Of a stretch of DNA of 64,000 nt, positions 1 to 11,470 are shown one piece after another. The notes beneath the pieces are model-generated. The model worked only from the letters and a program-made list of their open reading frames with translations, ran no database searches and was not told the DNA's origin. Position 1 is the first letter of the stretch; each line of letters begins with the position of its first letter. This stretch comes from Gigaspora margarita. Taxonomy: Eukaryota; Glomeromycota; Glomeromycetes; Diversisporales; Gigasporaceae. Location: NCBI GenBank assembly GCA_009809945.1, contig WTPW01000559.1, positions 31,846 through 95,845 of the forward strand, written 5' to 3'. A program made the position numbers and the translations under genes.

Positions 1-279
1 ATTTAAAAACTTTGAGCAAAGATATCTTGACAACTACCTGCTTGAATCTAATAAACTTTTTCAATTTAATTCTATGAATTCATAGAATTCAAATAAAAGA
101 AGATTTATCAAATTTAGCTATGTTGGTTGTAGACCCTGGACATCTCTCATATAGGTCATAACTAATCTGCATGAATTTAGACATTTTTGCTACTTCTAAA
201 ATCAAGTAAATTTGCTAAAAGTTGGATTATTTCATATAAATTTTATAGCAATTTGCTAAAAACTAAATTATAACATCTA
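1..279. repeat. dispersed repeat remnants with one palindromic monomer
   Basis: Non-coding AT-rich DNA. Positions 57-105 hold one copy of the palindromic core (ATAGAATTC arms) of the ~185-bp satellite seen further on. Positions 130-166 carry a short block (GACCCTGGAC, then CTCATATAGGTCATAAC) that recurs almost unchanged at 24068-24105, so it belongs to a dispersed repeat. Confidence 0.5.
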
Positions 280-657
280 CAGTGCGGGACAGCTTAAGAT
301 ATCCAATTTTATTGGTTGTTTTAAAAATAGTATAACTTGACAAAAAATTAATAAATCAAAAATCCCTCTTTCAAATTTATAGTTTGTAACCCAAACTATA
401 TTTCTGAAAGAGGATTTTCTTTTATTTTTATTTTTAATAGTGATATAGCAGTTTAAACTTTGTCATTTTACATATAAACCAAAAATTTGGCGCTGATCTA
501 CATGCATAAGCCAATAAAAATCGATTATTTTTGTGTTACACTATCCTAAATTTGGCACATCTTAGTAAAAAAGTTGATGTTTTATAATGTCCTTATCAAA
601 TTTGGCGCCTTTTTAATCATAAAATAAAAAGTGGATATCTTTTGTTGTCCTGCACTG
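280..657. mobile_element. Tc1/mariner-like MITE, copy 1
   Basis: The 378-bp element has inverted ends CAGTGCGGGACA and CAGTGCAGGACA, and TA lies on both sides (278-279 and 658-659), as expected for Tc1/mariner insertion. Both ends also share AAGATATCCA about 15 bp inside. An internal hairpin (365-372 pairing with 406-413) is shared with the copy at 4817-5155. There is no transposase, so it is non-autonomous. Confidence 0.75.
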
Positions 658-664
658 TAGCATC

Positions 665-2610
665 AGGTAAATAAATTTTTTATTTGAATTTGTAGAATTA
701 AAATAAAAAAATTTTCATCAAATTTGGTCAAGAACTCGTGGAGATATCTTTGATGAAAGTTTCTGTAAACAATTTCAATATAGCTTCTTTGTAATATGTT
801 TTTTTGCTTTTACAAAATAACCCACTGTTCAGCGATGATTTACAAGAAATTTTATTATGCTAACTAAAAAAATTTTTATCAAGACCTAGCGCATATCATA
901 GACTAATAGAATCTCAAATTTCATGAAATAATATTAAAAACTCGTGAAGATATTAATGTTTTTGTAAATTTAGATGCATACATTTTCACAAGTTTTCCTC
1001 TATAATCAAATGCTTCCAAAAGCACTTTATCAAAATGAAACCTCCAAAACGTGACCAAGTAAGTTGATTTAATAGATATTTGAGGTCTTTAATTAAAATT
1101 TCATTAAAAACATATTAATATTGACGAAGTTATGATAATTTTTCAATTTGCTTCCAGATTCAGGATTTTTTAAAATTTCAATTTTTATGAAAACAGAAAA
1201 ATTACATCACCGGCTAGATTTTTACAAGTTCAAATGAAACAAGTTACTGCGCACTAAGTAAACTTTTAAAGAATATAATTGCTTATTAGAATCTCAATTT
1301 TCATAAAAAAATATTGAAAACTCATGAAGATATTAACGTTTTTGTAAATTTGAACACATACGTTTTCACAAGTTTTTCCTATATTCAAATGCTTCCGACA
1401 GCACTTTCTCAAAATTAAACCTCCAAAACATGACTAATTAAGTTGATATAATAGGTATTCGAGAGTCTTTAGTTAAAATTTCATCAAAAGCGTATTAATA
1501 TTGACGAAGATATTTAGATTTTTCATTTGCAACTAAATTCGAATTTATCTTAATTTTGGCATGTGATATATGTTTTTGGAAATAGAAAAAATCTTTTATC
1601 AAAGATATCTCTACGAGTTCTTGACCAAATTCATAAAATTTTTTTCTTTGAATTCTACAAATATATAGAATTCAAATAAAAAAAAGTTTATCAAATTTGG
1701 TCAAGAACTCAGAGAGATATCTTTGATAAAAGATTCTTCTATTTCCAAAAAGTATATTATAAAGAAGCTGCACCAAATGAAAAATAGCTATTATGGAATG
1801 AATATTTCACCAAATAACTTGGAATTTTAGGAACAAAAATTTTAATCTATACTCTATTGATTTTATTAGTATGTAGTATCTTGTTTCATTTGAACTTGTG
1901 AAAATCTAGCCTGTGATGGTAATTTTTCTGTTTTCATCAAAATTGAAAATTTTAGAAGATCCTGAATCTGGAAGCAAATTGAAAAATTATTATAAACTTC
2001 ATTAATATTAATCTATTTTTGATGAAATTTTAATTAAAGACTCTCGAATACCTATTATATCAACTTACTTAGTCATGTTTTGGAGGTTTTATTTTGAGAA
2101 AGTGCTTTTAGAAGTATTTGAATATAACTTGCAAAAATGTATGCATCCAAATTTACAAAAATGTTAATATCTTCACGAGTTTTCAATATTATTTCATGAA
2201 ATTTGAGATACTATTAGTCGATAAGGGCCATGTCATTAATTACCTGATTATTTTTTATCAGAGGCCTACCTCCCCTCCCTCCTCCTTAATATAGATTTGG
2301 TCAGGTTCCTATATATAATTTCAACTTTTTTTACCCCCTTCTCCCCTAGAAAATCACCTGATTTTTGTCACTTCCCTAATATGTGCTACAAGTCTTGTTA
2401 TAAAGTTTTTTTTAGTTAGCATAGTAAAATTTCTTGTAAATTATCGTTGAATAGTGGGTTATTTTGAAAAAACAAAAAAACATATTACAAAGAAGCTATA
2501 TTGAAATTGTTTACAGGAATTTTTATCAAAGATATCTCCATGAGTTCTTGACCAAATTTGATGAAAATTTTTTTATTTTAATTCTACAAATCTATAGAAT
2601 TCAAATAAAA
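665..2610. repeat. giant imperfect palindrome, ~1.95 kb
   Basis: The sequence from about 665 to 1265 is found again, inverted, from about 1845 to 2610. Landmark blocks are AATTTCAATATAGCTTCTTT at 769 against its complement near 2490, and the GCTAACTAAAAA block at 860 against 2410. The centre (1270-1840) is itself palindromic around ~1660 and holds a second direct copy (1283-1510) of the 905-1130 block. A Harbinger-type MITE (2225-2376) interrupts the right arm only. No coding potential. Confidence 0.8.
2225..2376. mobile_element. Harbinger/Tourist-like MITE, copy 1
   Basis: The 152-bp insert is flanked by TAA on both sides (2222-2224 and 2377-2379). Its ends start GGG, with the shared inner block TTACCTGATT inverted at the right end (AATCACCTGA). 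The matching arm of the giant palindrome near 885-900 lacks it and so shows the empty site. TWA duplication with GGG ends is typical of the PIF/Harbinger superfamily. Confidence 0.75.
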
Positions 2611-3020
2611 AATTTTATTAAATTTGATCAAGAACTCATAGAGATAATATTAACTACAATTATTATGCAAATTACTAACTAATTCGCAATTGCATTATAT
2701 AATTATTTTTTATCAACATACAATCACGATCAATGATCATAATACATATGCAGGGTAAGTACCAAGTTGCTATTAGATTATATGCTACAACTGCTTTTAT
2801 TTATTTTTAATTACAATTGATTATCATTTTACTCTATATAGCCATTAATGACTTTTTATATCCAGATTGATCATTATAGCGCAATATAACTTTTTATAAT
2901 GATTTTTGCAAAATGTAAGTAAATTGCTAAAAATAAAATATAACATGCATAAAATCTTAGTAATTCGACAAAATATTCAATTATGATCCTTTTTAAAATT
3001 AATATCAATTTGCTAAATTT
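2611..3020. other. AT-rich spacer, nothing recognised
   Basis: I see no gene, tandem repeat or terminal inverted repeat here. The short reading frames around it are chance frames in AT-rich DNA. Confidence 0.5.
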
Positions 3021-3180
3021 TAAATTTGAACCTTAAATCAAATTTGAATCAATTTGCTAAAAAAAATATGACATATATCAGAGATGTCTGGGGTCCTGTT
3101 GGTTGTCTTAATAGTTCACTCAAAACTAAAGAAAAATCAAAATGTCTTCAAAATAGAAGCTGTGCCAAATTTTTCTCTAA

Positions 3181-3320
3181 GGGAGCCTACTTTTATTACC
3201 TGATTTTCTAGAAAGGGTCAAAAATTTTGGAAATTACATATAAACACCTGATAATTTTCATATATAAAGGTAAGGTAGGGCTACTAGTAAACTGAAATCA
3301 GGTGATAAAAGTAGGCACCC
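3181..3320. mobile_element. Harbinger/Tourist-like MITE, copy 2
   Basis: The 140-bp element has near-perfect inverted ends: GGGAGCCTACTTTTATTACC and GGGTGCCTACTTTTATCACC. TAA duplications lie at 3178-3180 and 3321-3323. It is inserted in a satellite monomer whose intact form reads CTCTAACTTTGAG, which confirms the boundaries. Confidence 0.85.
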
Positions 3321-4200
3321 TAACTTTGAGTAAAGATATTTTGATAACTATCTGGCCAAATTTGATAAAGCTTTTTTATTTAAATCCTATGGATTCATAG
3401 AATTCAAATAAAAAGCTTTTCATAAATTTAGTCAAGTGGTTATTGAGATATCTTTAGAGAAAATTCAAAACATCTATCAAAATAGAAGCTACACCAAATT
3501 TTCTTTCTAATTTGAGCGAAGATATCTTGATAACTATCTAACCAAAATTTGATAAACTTTTTTTATTTGAATTTGAGGGATTTATAGAATTCAAATAAAA
3601 AATTATATCGCATTTAATCAAATAGTTAAAGATATTTTTGCTCAAAAAAAAATTCCAATACATATTAAAATAGAATCTATACCACATTTTTTTCTAGCTT
3701 TGAGCAAAGATATCTCAACACCCATTTGACTAAATGCAATAAAATTTTTTATTTAAATTTTATAAATATATAGAATTGAAAAAAAAGGTTTATCAAATTT
3801 GAACAGACTGTTATCAAGATATCTTCGCTCAAAGTTAGAGAGAAATTTTCTATTTTGATAGATATTTTTTTCTTTAATTTTGAGCAAAAATACCTCGATA
3901 GCCACTTGACTAAATTTAATTAAAAGTTTTTTGTTTGAATTCTATAAATCCATAGAATTCAAATAAAAAAAGTTTTGGTTATCGAGATTTCTTTGCTTAA
4001 AGTTAGAGAAATTTGGCACAGTATCTATTTTAATAGGCTTTTTGGTTTTTCTCTAATTGTGAGTGAAGTTTTCTCGACAATTAGATAACTAGATTCAATG
4101 GATTTTTTTATTTGAATTCTATGAATCCATAGAATTCAAATTGAAAAGGTTTTTTCATATTCAAGCAGTTAGTTGTCGAGATATCTTTGCTCAAATTTTT
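3321..4200. repeat. ~185-bp palindromic satellite array, five monomers
   Basis: Five tandem units each centre on a palindrome of the form TTTGAATTCTA...TAGAATTCAAA. The centres lie near 3394, 3581, 3767, 3949 and 4126, so the period is 177-187 bp. Each core is flanked by inverted blocks related to GCTCAAAGTTAGA and ATATCTTGACAACC, so the whole monomer has dyad symmetry. Related arrays are at 5700-6130 and 7690-8200. Confidence 0.8.
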
Positions 4201-4816
4201 AAATTTTTTATTTTTATCAGGATCTGTATATCAATTAGTATTATAAAAGTAAGACAGGAATATCAAAAACATAAGTTTTGTGCTTTAGATAATTCTCAAA
4301 AAATGCAAAAATTGTATAATAAACATATTTCTGCAGTTTACTATGTTTTTTTACTGGTTTATATGCAATCACAAATTAAGTAATTTTATTTGCACTTAGT
4401 TTTTTATCTAGTAACTCATTTTTATATATTGTTATAATCAAATAGTCAACTAAAATTAATTTTAAAATTGTTAAAACAGTATAAAATAATATAATGATGA
4501 AAAAGAACAATTGGTAAATAGTTAACTAATATTTACATTATCAGATTCACTTTCATAAATTAAATCTTGCAATTATAATAGTCACTATAATAATACTACT
4601 AATCAGGTTCATTAAAAAAAATACTATCAAGCTAATTTACTAGTTAAATAGCTAAAAAAAGGAATAAATTTGACAAAAAAATAATAATTACAAAAAATTA
4701 ATATCTCATAAACTATTAATTAAAATTATATAGCAACTTATTGGTTTTAAGAAATATTATATATTATAACTAAGACTTGGAAAATAAATTTTAAAATTGT
4801 AATTTCATTGTTTGTA
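4201..4816. repeat. dispersed repeat plus AT-rich spacer
   Basis: The stretch 4240-4440 is similar to 35600-35676 joined to 35998-36050, which carries an extra insert. The block CTGCAGTTTACTATGTTTTT at about 4331 represents that site without the insert. The rest (4440-4816) is AT-rich and featureless. Confidence 0.5.
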
Positions 4817-5155
4817 CAGTACTGGACAGTAAAAGACATCTACTCTTTATTAAATTGTTATAACTTTTTTAAAAAAAATTAAATCAAAAATTCCTCTAAC
4901 AAATTGATAGATTTTTAGCTAAACTACATTTCTATTAGAGGATTTTTTTTATTCTTTGTTTTGAAAAAGTTATAAGAGATTAAAGTTATATAAGTTCAAA
5001 AAATAGTGTTTAATATAGAAAAAAAGAAAATATATATAGATTTTTAACCAATCAAAATCAATTATACAAAATTTAGCCAATCAGAATTGATTATGTAAGC
5101 ACCAAAAATTGGCACCTATATGTATAGATTGGATGTCTTTTACTGTCCCGTATTG
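4817..5155. mobile_element. Tc1/mariner-like MITE, copy 2
   Basis: The 339-bp relative of 280-657 has ends CAGTACTGGACAG and CAATACGGGACAG, with TA on both sides (4815-4816 and 5156-5157). The internal hairpin is preserved (4893-4899 with 4935-4941) but with different bases, so pairing is kept although the sequence changed. Confidence 0.8.
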
Positions 5156-5469
5156 TATAATTTATGAAATCATATAATAAAAAAATCAATATAATATTTT
5201 GATAAATGAGGTTAGATATTATTTTTGCAAAGTTTAAAATATTTGTTAAATAGTAACATTTTTGTTAAAAAAACATAAATTCTATATGCCTTTGTATAGT
5301 ACAAGAAGCAATATTGGACTATTAAAGTTATATAAACAAAGTTTGTAAGTGTATTGAAATATTTTAAACCATAATATCATATTATTAATAGCTTTTTTTG
5401 ATGTACTAAATGATTTAATATTAAACAATATTAGGCCATAGAATCAATTTATTGAATATAAGATAAAAA
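5156..5469. other. AT-rich spacer, nothing recognised
   Basis: No gene, palindrome or terminal repeat is visible in this stretch. Confidence 0.4.
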
Positions 5470-6137
5470 GAAGTATTTTGATGAATACAGGTATTTTGAT
5501 GAACTTGATATCTCATGATACAATAAACAGAATTATATGATTTTTATACCATTCGAATTATCTCAATAAGATGATTCAAATGGATGTTAAACTATTTAAT
5601 TATAATCACTAAAGAGTGCCAGGATGTAGGTGAGGCAAATCTTATGTTTTTGATACTCCTGCACTTACTTTTTTGATACTTATTAACATGGAAATCCTAG
5701 TAAAAATAAGAATTTTCAAAACTTTGAGTGAAAATATCTTGGCACCATAAGACCAAATTTGGTAAAACTTTTTTTATTTGAATTCTATGGCTTCATAGAA
5801 TTCAAATAAAAAAAAATCATCGAATTTAGTCAAGAGGTTGTTGAGTTATCTTCGCTCAAAGTCAGAGAAAATCAAAACGCCTATCAAAATAGAAGCTGCG
5901 CCAAATTTTTTAGCTAACTTTGAGTGAAGATATCTCGACAACCATCTGACCAAATTTGATAAAACTTTTTTTTTGAATTCTATAGCTTCATATAATTCAA
6001 ATAAAAAAAATTTTATCGAATTTAGTCAAGTGGTTGTCAAGATATCTTCGTTCAAAGTTAGAAAAAAATCAAAACAACTATCAAAATAGAAGCTGCGCCA
6101 AATTTTTTTCTAAATTTGAGCAAAGATGTCTTGACGA

Positions 6138-7683
6138 TAGAGTTGTGGGCACGGTGACCCAGGGCATTCCTTAGGGGCATGCCCTCTAGACATGCCTAGG
6201 TGCATGCCCTTAAACCAAAAGGCATGCCATAATCATGTGATAATAAATAAATTAGAGTGCGCTAATTGGCCATCTATTTTACTTACTAGCGAATTTTTTA
6301 TCAGTTATAATAATAATACAGTAATAACATAGTATATATGTGTAAATAAAAGTCCTAGTACGATCTTTTTATCATCTCTGCTAATGTTGTAAATTTTTTA
6401 TACTTGTATATATTTTTTTGGAATCTATTGGCATAATTAAATAACAACTAAGATACATTATTAAGTGATTAGCAAAAAGGTTCTCTAGAGACTTTTCATC
6501 TACCCGGTATATATATAAGGGCATGCTCTAGGCACAATACAGTCTGACGATTTGCCAAATAAGGATAGCATCGATTGCACCTTTTATGGTATAAAAATGT
6601 CGATCAGATGTTTCTGGGCATTTTGGTCACATGTTAATTAGCCAATCAGATTATGGCCTTTAATTTTTAAAAATTTGAGAATTCGTAGTAATGTACAATG
6701 AAAATATTCAGTAATAAAAAATTCTTTAAACTTTTCCAAATTTTTAAAATAAATAAAACTCAGCACAATGCAACTTTATTTAATGTACTAAGATCGATTT
6801 ACTTAGTACAAAATTTCACTATAGTTATTTTTTTGCAAAAAAACAAATATGAAGATATCTTGCCAATTACAAATCCGAATTAAGCAATTTTTATACCATT
6901 TGATTCATCTCAATGAGACGAATCGAATGGTATAAAGATTACCAAACTATAATCGATAGAACCTGAGATATCACTAATAATGCAATTTTTAAATTTCTTA
7001 AAATTATCCTCATTAGTATCGAAGTGGGACTTTTGTTTTTTTTTGACCGAACCTACAAGATGCTCATGAAACTAATTATTTAATGTAATATATTAAACAG
7101 ATTAAATAAAAATCAAGCCCAAGAAATAATTATGATAATGTTAATTTTCTTAACTGCTAATAAACTACTTGGATTTTACCATTTTCCTTCTTCACAAAAA
7201 CTTAACCCGACTTCCTTATATGTGTCAATCAAACTTGCGAATATATATTTAAATTTCACTGCTTTTTCTTCGGGTAGCTAGACCAAAAAAAAAAAATAGA
7301 TTACGAACTAGTTTTAGTTAGTAACTTATCCATTTTTGTTTAACAATATGCAAAAAAAGTTGTAATTTTAAGCTCTCATTTACCTTTTTTGAGAATAGTT
7401 GACAGGAGGGATTAAGTGGGATTAAATAATATAGGCATTTAATACTATCTATTCATATATCGTTCAGTATTGAATTAATAAAAATTTTTTTTTAAAACCC
7501 AAGACAAGTACAATGTACAATGCAGCAATAATGTACCTGAGAACCAACGAAATCATATATCGATCATTCTAGAATACAAATTTCTAATTTAGCAAATCGT
7601 CAAACTGAATAAGAAGGGCATGCCTCAGCCTAAGGCATGCCTCCTGGGGCATGCCTAAAAAATTTTTCATGCCCACAACCCTA
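6138..7683. mobile_element. non-autonomous hAT-like element with GGCATGCC subtermini
   Basis: Inverted ends TAGAGTTGTGGGCA and TAGGGTTGTGGGCA bound a 1546-bp insert. The flanks CTTGACGA (6130-6137) and CTTGATGA (7684-7691) are an 8-bp duplication with one change, the hAT signature. Both subterminal zones are rich in GGCATGCC-type palindromes, candidate transposase-binding sites. The interior has only short chance frames, so it must be mobilised in trans if active. Confidence 0.8.
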
Positions 7684-7689
7684 CTTGAT

Positions 7690-8200
7690 GACCATCTAAT
7701 CAAATTCAATAAAACTTTTTTATTTGAATTTTGTAGCTTTATAAAAAAAGTTTTATCGAATTTGGTTAGATGGTCGTCAAGATATCTTCGCTCAAATTTA
7801 GAAAAAAATTTGGCGCAGCTTCTATTTTGATAGGTTTGACTTTGAGCAAAGATATCTTGACAACTACTTGACTAAATATAATAGAAATTTTTTATTTAAA
7901 ATATATGAAGCTATAGAATTCAAAAAAAAAGTTTTATCAAATTTGGTCATAAGGTATTTTCGCTCAAAGTTAGATAAAAATTTGGCGCAGCTTCTATTTT
8001 GATAGGCGTTTTGATTTTCTCTGACTTTAAGCGAAGATATCTTGACAACCACTTGACTAAATTCGATAAAATTTTTTTGTTTGAATTATATGAAGCTATA
8101 GAATTCAAAAAAAAGTTTTATCAAATTTGGTCTTATGGTTGCCAAGATATATTTGCTCAAAGTTTTGAAAATTCTTATTTTTACTAGGATTTTCATATTG
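7690..8200. repeat. satellite monomers, second block
   Basis: Three units of the ~185-bp palindromic repeat centre near 7740, 7905 and 8092. They continue two units centred near 5790 and 5985. The two blocks were one array before the hAT-like element at 6138-7683 inserted. Confidence 0.7.
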
Positions 8201-8525
8201 ATCAGTATCAAAAAAGTAAGTGCAGGAGTATCAAAAACATAAGATTTGCGTAGGTGAGATTTTCTGGGTCATGTGACAACCTGATCTCGGATCCAGATCA
8301 GGATCCCGTGATCTGGAATAGTCAAAATTTGACTCTCCGATTAGCTATTTTCTCTCCAAGTATTTGTATTACCTGTACAAATAAGTGATCTGCCCAACAA
8401 CCAACACAACACACACACAAGAAACAAGCGAAAATTTTTTTTTTCTTTAATTGTTGTATGTTTTATTTTTTTAATTGTTTTTTTTTTTTCTTTAATCATT
8501 GTATGTTTTATTTTTTTGGATAAAT

Positions 8526-8893
8526 CTATGCGTCGCCACTAGCAATGTGCTTATATGTTGCCTTTCTATCTGATTGGTTAAATCTTTTGATTATCATTAC
8601 ATAATATATACATCGCATAAATAAATAAACCGTGTTTTTTGTTAGTCAGGGTTAGGGTTAGGTTAGGGTTAGGTTAGGCAGAGTTAGGTGTGAGTGTGAA
8701 ATTAGTTTTTATACTAAAATTTTGTAAGGAATTTTTTTTGTTAGAGTGAAATTTTAAGTTATAGTCAACCTTGTCAAAACAACTGTTTAATTTGATCGTC
8801 CTAATTGTACTATGTTACATCTAATCTTGAAATTTTATTGGTCAATCATTAAGAGGCAATGTATAAGCACAATGCAGGGGTGCGATGCATATT
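8526..8893. mobile_element. MITE with internal telomere-like repeats, copy 1
   Basis: Inverted ends are TATGCGTCGCCAC and ATATGCATCGCACC, followed on both sides by AATGTGCTTATA-type sequence. The middle (8644-8690) holds GGGTTAGGGTTAGG-type repeats. The interior AAGGAATTTTTTTTGTTAG block recurs in the MITE at 57238-57570, so the two belong to one family. Confidence 0.65.
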
Positions 8894-9370
8894 TAACTCC
8901 TATTTTTTAATTGTTTTTTTTTTTTTTTTTTTTTTTTACTTTAATTTTTTTTTAATCGTTATAATTTTTTATTTTTTTATTTAATTCAGTTTAATTTTTT
9001 CCATTTTTTTTTTGTTATTTTAATTTTTTTAAAATTTTTTATTTTTTTTTAATTTAAATATTTTTTTAATTTTTTTTTTTTAATTTAAATTTTTTATATT
9101 TTTTTTATAAACATTTTTTTTTAATATTTTATTTTATTTTTTTCTTTAATCATTTTAATTTTTTTTTATTTGTTTTAATTTTTTTTATATATTTAATCTT
9201 TATATTCGTCTTATTTTTTTTTTTAATCAATTTAATTTTTTTATTTAATTTTAAATTCATTTTGTTTTTTAAAATTCGGTTCAATTTTATTTATTTTTTT
9301 AATTCGGTATAATTTTATTTATTTATTTAAATTATTTATTTACATTATTTTTTTTATTTTTAGAAAAATA
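8894..9370. repeat. T-rich low-complexity tract
   Basis: Almost pure T with scattered A/AA, about 480 bp. The matching A-rich tract in this window is at 32560-33110. No coding content. Confidence 0.85.
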
Positions 9371-10074
9371 ATTATCGGACTAAGATTGAAGATTGGAAGA
9401 ATTATAAAACTAGACACGATGAACAAAAACACTTTAGAAGTTCTTATTTTAGTAAATCATTTCATCGCATACTAAAATAAACACGAGAAGATAGTCTAAC
9501 CAAATAATACCAGCTAACTTACTCTAACTTACCAACTAACTTACCCTAATCTACTAACTAACTTACTCTAATTCTACTAGCTAACTTATCCTAACTCTAG
9601 CAACTAATTCACTCTAACCTACAAGAAGCATGATACCTCCAATCACGATAAAATGCTCACTACAAATACAACACGAATAATAGCAGCACTATTTATAATG
9701 ATATACAAAATGATGACTACAGAAAGAAGTAGAAAAGTTAAATATGTAACAAATAAAAAAAAAACTAGTGATACCAGAAGCAAATCAAGTGACAAAATCT
9801 ACCCCCAAATAATGCATCATCTACCATAATTGTAGTGGCAAAAAACTGAACCCAATGATTATAAAAAAAAGAAAGGTGAAGGAACAATGAAATTCATTCC
9901 AAGACGACACAAATCATATAATACCAACTACAGGGGTAGCATGAAACAGAAATCAACAAAAATAGAAAGTAGAGATTCAACAACAAAAAAAAATACTAAC
10001 GAAACTAGTAGAAAATTAAAAGATAGCATCTACCCAAAGGCAACTCACCTATAACAACAACACGATACCTATTA

Positions 10075-10265
10075 CGACTCTATTAATAATGACTCCAATA
10101 GCGATGATTCCATTAACGACAACTCCATTGATGACAACTCTATTGACAACAACTCCATTAATGACAACTCTATTAATGACGACTCCTTTAACGATGACTC
10201 TATTAACGATGACTCCTTTAACAATAACTCCTTTAACAACAACTCCATTAACAATAACTCCAACT
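10075..10265. repeat. 15-bp minisatellite (AAYRAYRACTCCWTT)
   Basis: About a dozen degenerate copies of a 15-bp unit such as AACGACAACTCCATT. The period is a multiple of three, so long open frames exist on both strands, coding only monotonous Thr/Pro/Leu or Leu/Glu/Ser strings. I regard those frames as artefacts of the repeat. Confidence 0.85.
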
Positions 10266-11324
10266 ATGGCGAAACTAAAACAATAACCGTAGTCTAAAAA
10301 AAAAGATGTCTAAAAAAAATTAGCAAAGCCAATAAATATAACAAATACAACAAAAAAAATAAAAATAAAAAAAAGATTATCTGGGTACACAAACACGATT
10401 ATCACTAATACAGTAATGTGATGATCATCTGGAGTAGGGTCAGAGAGTTAGAGTTCACGTGACCCAGAAAATCTTATCTACATCCTGTATCTGTCATAAT
10501 TACTGTATCACTAGATATTGTCGATTACATACAAATAAAAACAATTTAAAAAAAATTTTGACAAATTGAAAACTTGGATATAAGATTAATAATATCTTGT
10601 GTTCTAGTGATTAGAATCAGATAATTTAACCACTGTTCGAATTATCACATTGAAACAAATTGAATGCCATAAAAATCACTTGATTTTAATTACTGTATTA
10701 CAAGATATCTCAATTTCATCAAAATACCCTACCTAGTATTTTGATCTGTTCACCCTAGGTGATCCATTAGGCTGATTTGAGTAAACTGACAGGTATTCCT
10801 AGTCAATTGTTGATATTTGTTTACATCAGGTAAAATAGATAGGGATGTTAAGTAGTTCAGGTAAACCGGGTTCAAACCCAGTTCAAACTAGTTTTTTTAG
10901 TAGTTCGTTCAGAGAAAAATTAACTAGTAGTTTCTGAACTAGTTTCATAACTTTAGTTCATAACTTGGTTTATAAATCTAGTTTATAAACTTAATTATAT
11001 AACTAGTTTAGAAACTCAGTTTATGAACTAGTAGTTTAACCTACCCAAGATAATCATTTTTAAAAGTACGATTGTTCTTATTTTTCTATGTATATCGATA
11101 ATATGAAAATAATGCAGATTTCCTGTTTTTACAAGTAAATGTTTGCCTATATACTTATTCAGAATTATTATATGTTTCATCAAGGTCTCACAGTTATATT
11201 GTAAAACACCTGTTCATATAAAAAAAACAACTAGTTCATCTATTATCTATCAAATTTATGTGCGTAATTATATAAATATAAATTTTAATATATATAAATA
11301 TATTATAAGCTTATTATAACTCTA

Positions 11325-11470
11325 GCTATTTTCAAATATACATTTGCTTTTTGCTTTTTTTTCAACAAAACTTGAGTTCAGCTTTTGTTGGTTATATAAT
11401 ATAACTAACAAAAGCCAAGCTCAGATTTGCTAAAAAAAAAAATAAGCAAAAGTATATTTGAAAATACCTT
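11325..11470. repeat. hairpin inside the hAT element
   Basis: The arm TATTTTCAAATATACATTTG (about 11328) pairs with CAAAAGTATATTTGAAAATA ending near 11466. A second pairing block (AGCTTTTGTTGGTTATAT with ATATAACTAACAAAAGC) surrounds the centre at about 11399. It may be a nested foldback insertion in the 5' part of the transposon. Confidence 0.6.

Larger units (their letters stand above)
8250..10481. mobile_element. ~2.2-kb composite insert with GATTTTCTGGGTCA ends
   Basis: Inverted ends GATTTTCTGGGTCATGTGAC (8258) and GATTTTCTGGGTCACGTGAA (complement, ending about 10473) bound the segment. Inside are a telomere-motif MITE (8526-8893), a long T-rich tract, an A-rich tract with degenerate tandem sequence, and a 15-bp minisatellite. 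A related flank near 5615-5650 (inverted) lacks the insert. I find no clean target duplication, so the mechanism is open. Confidence 0.55.
5470..10740. repeat. giant foldback region with nested insertions
   Basis: The left arm (about 5470-6130) reads inverted in 7690-8250 and again in 10640-10735. The block ATTTTGATGAACTTGATATC at 5494 matches the complement of 10707-10730. The GTACTCCTGCACTTAC-type block near 5660 matches the complement near 8215. The palindrome is expanded by a hAT-type element near its centre (6138-7683) and by a ~2.2-kb insert (8250-10481) in the right arm. Satellite monomers form part of both arms. No host gene lies inside. Confidence 0.65.

Noticed and set aside
3321-8200. 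CRISPR array from regularly spaced palindromes
   Set aside because: The palindromes are ~40 bp with spacers that are themselves conserved and inverted; the units are a satellite, and there are no unique spacers or cas genes.
8640-8695. Chromosome end or telomere tract
   Set aside because: The TTAGGG-like run is short, imperfect and enclosed by MITE inverted repeats, with ordinary sequence on both sides.
10072-10286. Long open frames on both strands encoding Thr/Pro-Leu or Glu-Leu-Ser repeats
   Set aside because: They follow automatically from a 15-bp tandem repeat whose period is a multiple of three; no start context or similarity supports a gene.
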